A DNA stretch of 10,815 bases, taken from assembly GCA_937890735.1 (NCBI GenBank), contig CALACZ010000121.1, forward strand, positions 1-10,815. Reading direction: 5' to 3'. This DNA comes from an uncultured Bacillota bacterium (GTDB lineage: Bacteria; Bacillota; Clostridia; Oscillospirales; Oscillospiraceae). Below, one piece after another: positions 7,861 through 10,815 of this stretch (position 1 is its first letter; each line of letters opens with the position of its first letter). The notes beneath the pieces are model-generated. The model did no database searches. It was given only the letters and a program-made list of their open reading frames with translations, and was not told the DNA's origin. A program made the position numbers and the translations under genes.

Positions 7861-7866
7861 ATGACT

Positions 7867-9147
7867 ATGCAGATCCTGTCCGTGCGCGGCGGAGCGCCGC
7901 TGCGGGGAAGCATCCCGGTCAGCGGCGCGAAAAACAGCGTGCTGCCGATCCTTGCCGCGTGCGCCGTATGCCGCGGCGTGAGCGTATTACATAACTGCCC
8001 GGACATCAGCGATGTGGGCGATACGCTGGAAATTCTGCGCTGTCTCGGCTGCCGTGCCGAGAAGCGCGGCGGCGCGCTGATCGTGGACGCGCGGACGCTT
8101 TGCGGCTGGCAGGTCCCGGCGCAGTATGCCGGACGGCTGCGGTCGTCCGTTTTGTTTCTCGGCGCGCTGCTGGCGCACATGGGGCGCGCGCGGATCGCGC
8201 TGCCGGGCGGCTGCCCGCTGGGAAAGCGGCCGATCGACCTGCACATCCTCGCCCTGCAAGCGCTGGGCGCGCAGGTGGCGGTGGGGCAGCATTTTGCCGA
8301 GTGCCGCGCGGAAACACTTCACGGCGGGCGCATCCGGCTGCCGTTTGCCAGCGTCGGCGCGACGGAAAACGCCATTTTGGCGGCGCTGGGCTGCGAGGGC
8401 ACGACGGTGATCGAAAACGCCGCGCGCGAGCCGGAGATCGGCGACCTTATCCGCTTTTTACGCGCCGCGGGCGCGCAGATCGGGGAGTGCGGCGGCGAAA
8501 TCACCATTCAGGGCGGCGCGCCGCTGCACGGCACGACGTACACCGTCATGCCCGACCGCATCGAAACGGCGACGTATCTGTGCGCCGCGGCGGCGTGCGG
8601 CGGCGATGTGACGCTGCGCATGACGGACGGGCGGACACTGCTGCCTGTTCTGGACGTTCTGCGGGCGAGCGGGTGCGAGATCACGCAGAGCGGCGACACA
8701 CTGCGGCTTTGCGGCGATGGAAGCCTGCGCGCGCCCGGCGCGATCGAGACCGCACCGTATCCCGGCTTTCCGACCGACGCGCAGGCGATCGTCATGGCGG
8801 CACTGCTGCGAGAGCGGGGACGGACGGAGTTTACGGAGACGATCTTTGAAAACCGCTTCCGGCACATCGCCGAGCTGCGCAAATTCGGCGCGGCGGTCAC
8901 ATTCTCGGGGCGGCGGGCGCAGCTGGACGGCGTTGCGGCGCTGCACGGCGCAAACGTGCGCGCGGAGGATCTGCGCGGCGGCGCGGCGCTGGTCATCGCG
9001 GCGCTGTGCGCGGACGGAGAATCGCGGATCGCGGGAGTAAAGCACATCCTGCGTGGGTATGATACTCTGGCGGGAAAGCTGCAAATTCTGGGCGGCGACA
9101 TAAAATATGTGGAAATTCCGGAGGAAATGCTGTATAATACTCTATAA
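7867..9147 (+). CDS. murA: UDP-N-acetylglucosamine 1-carboxyvinyltransferase (MurA)
   Basis: MurA is the cytoplasmic enolpyruvyl transferase that adds phosphoenolpyruvate to UDP-GlcNAc, the first committed step of peptidoglycan synthesis and the target of fosfomycin. It has 426 residues, normal for the family. Motifs seen are SGAKNS with K22-N23, the catalytic loop LPGGCPLGKRPID with Cys116 (equivalent to Cys115 of the E. coli enzyme), YPGFPTDAQA (298-307, D304), ENRFRHIAEL (328-337), DLRGGAALV (368-376) and HILRGYD with R396. The presence of Cys, not Asp, predicts fosfomycin sensitivity of this enzyme. I start it at 7867. An in-frame ATG at 7861 directly abuts GGAGGA with no spacer, so it is unlikely to be used. 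Its 3' end carries the -10 box of a promoter for the next gene. Many Firmicutes have two MurA proteins; whether this is the only one cannot be seen here. Confidence 0.96.
   Translation: MQILSVRGGAPLRGSIPVSGAKNSVLPILAACAVCRGVSVLHNCPDISDVGDTLEILRCLGCRAEKRGGALIVDARTLCGWQVPAQYAGRLRSSVLFLGALLAHMGRARIALPGGCPLGKRPIDLHILALQALGAQVAVGQHFAECRAETLHGGRIRLPFASVGATENAILAALGCEGTTVIENAAREPEIGDLIRFLRAAGAQIGECGGEITIQGGAPLHGTTYTVMPDRIETATYLCAAAACGGDVTLRMTDGRTLLPVLDVLRASGCEITQSGDTLRLCGDGSLRAPGAIETAPYPGFPTDAQAIVMAALLRERGRTEFTETIFENRFRHIAELRKFGAAVTFSGRRAQLDGVAALHGANVRAEDLRGGAALVIAALCADGESRIAGVKHILRGYDTLAGKLQILGGDIKYVEIPEEMLYNTL
9110..9138 (+). promoter_or_regulatory. Candidate sigma-A type promoter for ftsQ/divIB, inside the murA 3' end
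   Basis: A perfect TATAAT (9133-9138), which also encodes Tyr-Asn of MurA, lies 17 bp after TGGAAA (9110-9115), a 4-of-6 match to TTGACA. A transcript would begin near 9145, at the murA stop codon, and carry a leader of about 80 nt before the ftsQ ATG. The perfect -10 and optimal spacing in a GC-rich setting support it; the -35 is weak. Confidence 0.6.
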
Positions 9148-9224
9148 GTTTCCGCACGCGGTTGCGTCAGCTGACAAGCGCGCGGACCCTTCTCAACTGA
9201 CGCTTACAAAGGAGAAGCAGACAT
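9148..9224 (+). promoter_or_regulatory. Structured leader of ftsQ/divIB with two mutually exclusive hairpins and the ribosome binding site
   Basis: Hairpin A (9151-9186) pairs TCCGC with GCGGA, then CGC (9157-9159) with GCG (9178-9180), TT with AA, and GTC (9166-9168) with GAC (9173-9175), about 13 pairs with small bulges. Hairpin B pairs GCGTCAG (9164-9170) with CTGACGC (9197-9203), seven perfect pairs. A and B share 9164-9170 and cannot coexist. AAAGGAG (9208-9214) follows, 10 nt before the ATG at 9225. No T-run follows either stem. The pairing is visible; any regulatory role is inference. Confidence 0.45.
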
Positions 9225-10250
9225 ATGGCGCAGCCAAAACGCAAAACTGAATCGCGGCGTGCCGCCAGACGGCAGGCTGGGCGGCGCGTGCCGGGGAGCA
9301 ACGTCGCCGGGCGGCTGGTCATCATGCTGGCGCTCGTGGCGGCGGTGGTGTTCGGCGTGGCGGTCTTTTTCAAGGTCAGCCGCGTGGAGGTGCAGGGCAA
9401 CAGCCTGTATTCCGCCGAGCAGGTCGTGCAGGCGTCGGGCATCGAGGTCGGCGACAACCTGCTCACGCTCAACAAGGCGACCGTGGCGGGCAATATCATC
9501 ACGCAGCTTCCGTATGTGGAAAAGGTCAGCGTGGGCAGAAGTATGCCGGACGCGGTGATCCTGGAGGTACAGGAGAGCACGGCGCGCTTTGCCGTGATGA
9601 GCGATACGAACGTCATCTGGCTCATCAACAGCAGCGGCAAGGCGCTCGAGCGCTATGATGGTCTGACGGACATCACTTCGCCGGAGGCACCGACGGACGA
9701 AATACCAACGGAGGAAGCGGCGGCGGAAACGCCCGCCGGCGAAACGCCTGCCGATCCCGCGCAGCCGGAGGAAGCTCCGGCGGACGGCGAGACGGACAGC
9801 ACGGCAGACGAAGCTGCGGCGGATACGGCGGAGGACAGCGCGGACGATGCGCCGGCGCAGACGGCAGCGCGCGAGACCGGCGACGCGGCGAGCCCGCTTG
9901 CGCAGACGGGCGTGCCGTATATCCTCGGCGTGACGGTGCAGAATCCGACCGCCGGGGCGCAGGTGACGGCGGTGAATCAGCAGGCGCTGGACGCGGCGCT
10001 GGCGGTGCTGGCGGAGTTTGACGGGACGGGGCTTCTGGGGCACGTCGCGTCGATCAACGTGGAAAAGGACTATAACATCGTCGTGCAGTACGACGATCAA
10101 TATGAAATTCAGCTCGGCGGCACGGAAAAGCTGGACTACAAGGTGCAGTACCTGCTGGCGATTTTGGAGCAGCTCAGCGAGTATCAGGCGGGTACGATCG
10201 ACCTGACGCTCACGGGCGACGATGTGGCGCGATTCCATCCGCGCGCGTAG
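9225..10250 (+). CDS. ftsQ: Cell division protein FtsQ/DivIB with an acidic low-complexity insertion
   Basis: FtsQ/DivIB is a bitopic divisome protein that, with FtsL/DivIC-type partners, controls septal wall synthesis. The 341 residues show a short basic cytoplasmic tail (1-30, many Arg and Lys), one membrane segment (about 31-49) and a POTRA domain (about 51-117, starting VSRVEVQGNS and including the PYVEKVSV segment). The beta domain begins at about 120 (FAVMSDTNVIWLINSSGKALERY). It is interrupted by about 83 residues (147-229) rich in Ala, Glu, Asp, Pro and Thr, then resumes with VPYILGV (230-236) and runs to the C-terminus. Without the insertion the length would be near the usual 250-270. 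The name rests on architecture and on position before ftsZ, as overall sequence conservation in this family is low. DivIB is the common name in Gram-positive bacteria. Confidence 0.88.
   Translation: MAQPKRKTESRRAARRQAGRRVPGSNVAGRLVIMLALVAAVVFGVAVFFKVSRVEVQGNSLYSAEQVVQASGIEVGDNLLTLNKATVAGNIITQLPYVEKVSVGRSMPDAVILEVQESTARFAVMSDTNVIWLINSSGKALERYDGLTDITSPEAPTDEIPTEEAAAETPAGETPADPAQPEEAPADGETDSTADEAAADTAEDSADDAPAQTAARETGDAASPLAQTGVPYILGVTVQNPTAGAQVTAVNQQALDAALAVLAEFDGTGLLGHVASINVEKDYNIVVQYDDQYEIQLGGTEKLDYKVQYLLAILEQLSEYQAGTIDLTLTGDDVARFHPRA
9660..9911 (+). other. Acidic Ala/Pro/Glu-rich insertion region within FtsQ
   Basis: The codons for about residues 146-229 encode a segment with 23 Asp or Glu, one Arg, no Lys and no aromatic residue from 147 on. 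It contains a short direct repeat (GETPA preceded by ETPA) and many Ala and Thr. It is predicted to be disordered and, given the single N-terminal membrane segment, to lie outside the membrane. At DNA level it is imperfectly repetitive, with recurring GCGGCGGA- and GACGGC-like units, which suggests growth by slippage. Confidence 0.7.
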
Positions 10251-10272
10251 TTTTGCCGGGAAACAGGCAAAA
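10251..10272. repeat. Small inverted repeat after ftsQ
   Basis: TTTTGCC (10251-10257) and GGCAAAA (10266-10272) are perfectly complementary around an 8-nt loop, starting right after the ftsQ stop. The 3' side continues into purines (AAGAAAGA), so there is no U-tract for an intrinsic terminator in the + direction. It may be a weak 3' end or an mRNA-stabilising stem. The purine-rich run that follows lies upstream of the ftsZ promoter. Confidence 0.35.
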
Positions 10273-10306
10273 AAGAAAGAATTTCCGCGATATTTGCACA
10301 ATCCTA

Positions 10307-10335
10307 TTGACCGCGGGCGCATTTCAGTATAAAAT
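10307..10335 (+). promoter_or_regulatory. Candidate sigma-A type promoter for ftsZ
   Basis: TTGACC (10307-10312, five of six) and TAAAAT (10330-10335, five of six) are separated by exactly 17 bp. The A-rich stretch at 10269-10284 lies upstream in a UP-element-like setting. Transcription would begin near 10342 and give a leader of about 58 nt. The rest of the 150-bp gap (10251-10400) has no gene. Confidence 0.75.
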
Positions 10336-10378
10336 ATATGAAATACTATGCAGAGAAGTGCGCGCTGCGACCGAAGAG

Positions 10379-10394
10379 CGCTTACATAGGAGGA
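10379..10394 (+). promoter_or_regulatory. ftsZ ribosome binding site and shared leader block
   Basis: AGGAGGA (10388-10394) ends 6 nt before the ftsZ ATG, a near-perfect site that fits the high expression of ftsZ. The preceding bases make a 14-nt block (10379-10392) that differs by one base from the block at 9201-9214 before ftsQ. GCGC and GCGCTT elements just upstream (10358-10385) can form a short imperfect hairpin ending a few nt before the site. Confidence 0.6.
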
Positions 10395-10400
10395 AGTTAC

Positions 10401-10815
10401 ATGGCTGATTTTGCAGAAAAGGTCGTATCCATTAAGGTGATCGGCGTCGGCGGCGCCGGCAATAACGTTATCAACCGCATGATCGCGTCCGGCATTCAGG
10501 GCGTGGATTTCGTAGCCGTCAATACGGACAAGCAGGACCTCAACAAGTCCAAGTGCAAGAACAAAATTCAGATCGGCGAAAAGCTGACCGGCGGCATGGG
10601 CGCAGGCTCGAAGCCGGAGATCGGCGAAAAGTCCGCCGAGGAATCGAAAAACTCCATCTCCGAGGTCCTCGAGGGCACGGATATGGTGTTCATCACTGCC
10701 GGTATGGGCGGCGGCACGGGCACGGGCGCAGCGCCCATCATCGCGCAGCTCGCGCATGACAAGGGCATCCTGACCGTGGGCGTCGTGACCAAGCCCTTCC
10801 GCTTTGAGGGCGCGA
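10401..10815 (+). CDS. ftsZ: Cell division protein FtsZ (3'-partial)
   Basis: FtsZ is the tubulin-like GTPase that polymerises at midcell and recruits the divisome. The first 138 codons are present and the frame runs off the right edge. The N-terminus VSIKVIGVGGAGNN (GGAGNN at 17-22) is the first nucleotide loop; NTDKQDL (41-47) follows. GGGTGTG (103-109) is the tubulin signature loop that binds GTP phosphates. The T3-loop region reads GGMGAGSKPEIG (64-75), slightly unlike the more usual form with Arg or Lys in place of the first Gly and Ala-Asn in place of Ser-Lys. The catalytic T7 loop and the C-terminal tether peptide lie beyond the window. The gene has its own promoter and a strong ribosome binding site. 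ftsA, its usual upstream neighbour, is not here. Confidence 0.97.
   Translation, partial: MADFAEKVVSIKVIGVGGAGNNVINRMIASGIQGVDFVAVNTDKQDLNKSKCKNKIQIGEKLTGGMGAGSKPEIGEKSAEESKNSISEVLEGTDMVFITAGMGGGTGTGAAPIIAQLAHDKGILTVGVVTKPFRFEGA

Noticed and set aside
7861..7866. ATG at 7861 as the murA start
   Set aside because: It directly abuts GGAGGA with no spacer. The ATG at 7867 has a 6-nt spacer and gives a normal MurA N-terminus.
10251..10285. The inverted repeat after ftsQ as a rho-independent terminator
   Set aside because: The stem has only seven pairs, four of them A-T, and is followed by purines rather than a T-run.
9204..10757. A 517-codon minus-strand frame across ftsQ and ftsZ
   Set aside because: It lies antisense to two clear genes and runs through the ftsZ promoter; the Arg/His-rich product is typical of a shadow frame in GC-rich DNA.

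Overview
The window is a run of division and cell wall (dcw) genes, all on the + strand. It has high GC content, with strong G/C preference at third codon positions. The gene set (PASTA-bearing transpeptidase, murE with a meso-diaminopimelate signature, murF, mraY, ftsW/spoVE, murG, murA, ftsQ/divIB, ftsZ) and the style of the proteins fit a GC-rich anaerobic member of the Clostridia, probably near Oscillospiraceae/Ruminococcaceae. That placement is inference from gene order and protein features, not from a search. I see no mobile element, CRISPR array, tRNA, rRNA or phage gene, and no sign of recent transfer.

Layout. 2-1615 holds the C-terminal part of a class B penicillin-binding protein (FtsI/SpoVD/PBP2B type), cut by the left edge. 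1638-3089 is murE, which overlaps murF (3086-4462) by 4 bp. Then come mraY (4478-5461), ftsW/spoVE (5474-6667) and murG (6683-7813), with gaps of only 12-15 bp, so this is one tightly packed transcription unit. A 53-bp gap follows that contains a long hairpin whose 3' arm is the murA ribosome binding site; murA is 7867-9147. A good promoter lies inside the last codons of murA. It is followed by a 77-bp structured leader, ftsQ/divIB (9225-10250), a 150-bp non-coding gap with a second strong promoter, and the first 138 codons of ftsZ (10401 to the right edge).

How the genes work together. MurA makes the first committed step from UDP-GlcNAc. MurE and MurF add meso-DAP and D-Ala-D-Ala to the UDP-MurNAc peptide. 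MraY moves the product to the lipid carrier (lipid I) and MurG adds GlcNAc (lipid II). The SEDS protein FtsW and its partner class B PBP polymerise and cross-link the glycan at the septum. FtsQ/DivIB links the divisome across the membrane, and FtsZ builds the ring.

What stands out. murD is not in its usual place between mraY and ftsW, and ftsA is not between ftsQ and ftsZ. murA, not murB or murC, follows murG. The murA ribosome binding site is buried in a perfect 10-bp stem. The ftsQ and ftsZ leaders share a near-identical 14-nt block at the Shine-Dalgarno site. FtsQ carries an acidic low-complexity insertion of about 83 residues inside its extracytoplasmic part. The PBP has a cysteine pair that resembles the redox-controlled pair of Bacillus SpoVD. 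These are variations on a known cluster; I do not see a wholly new system.
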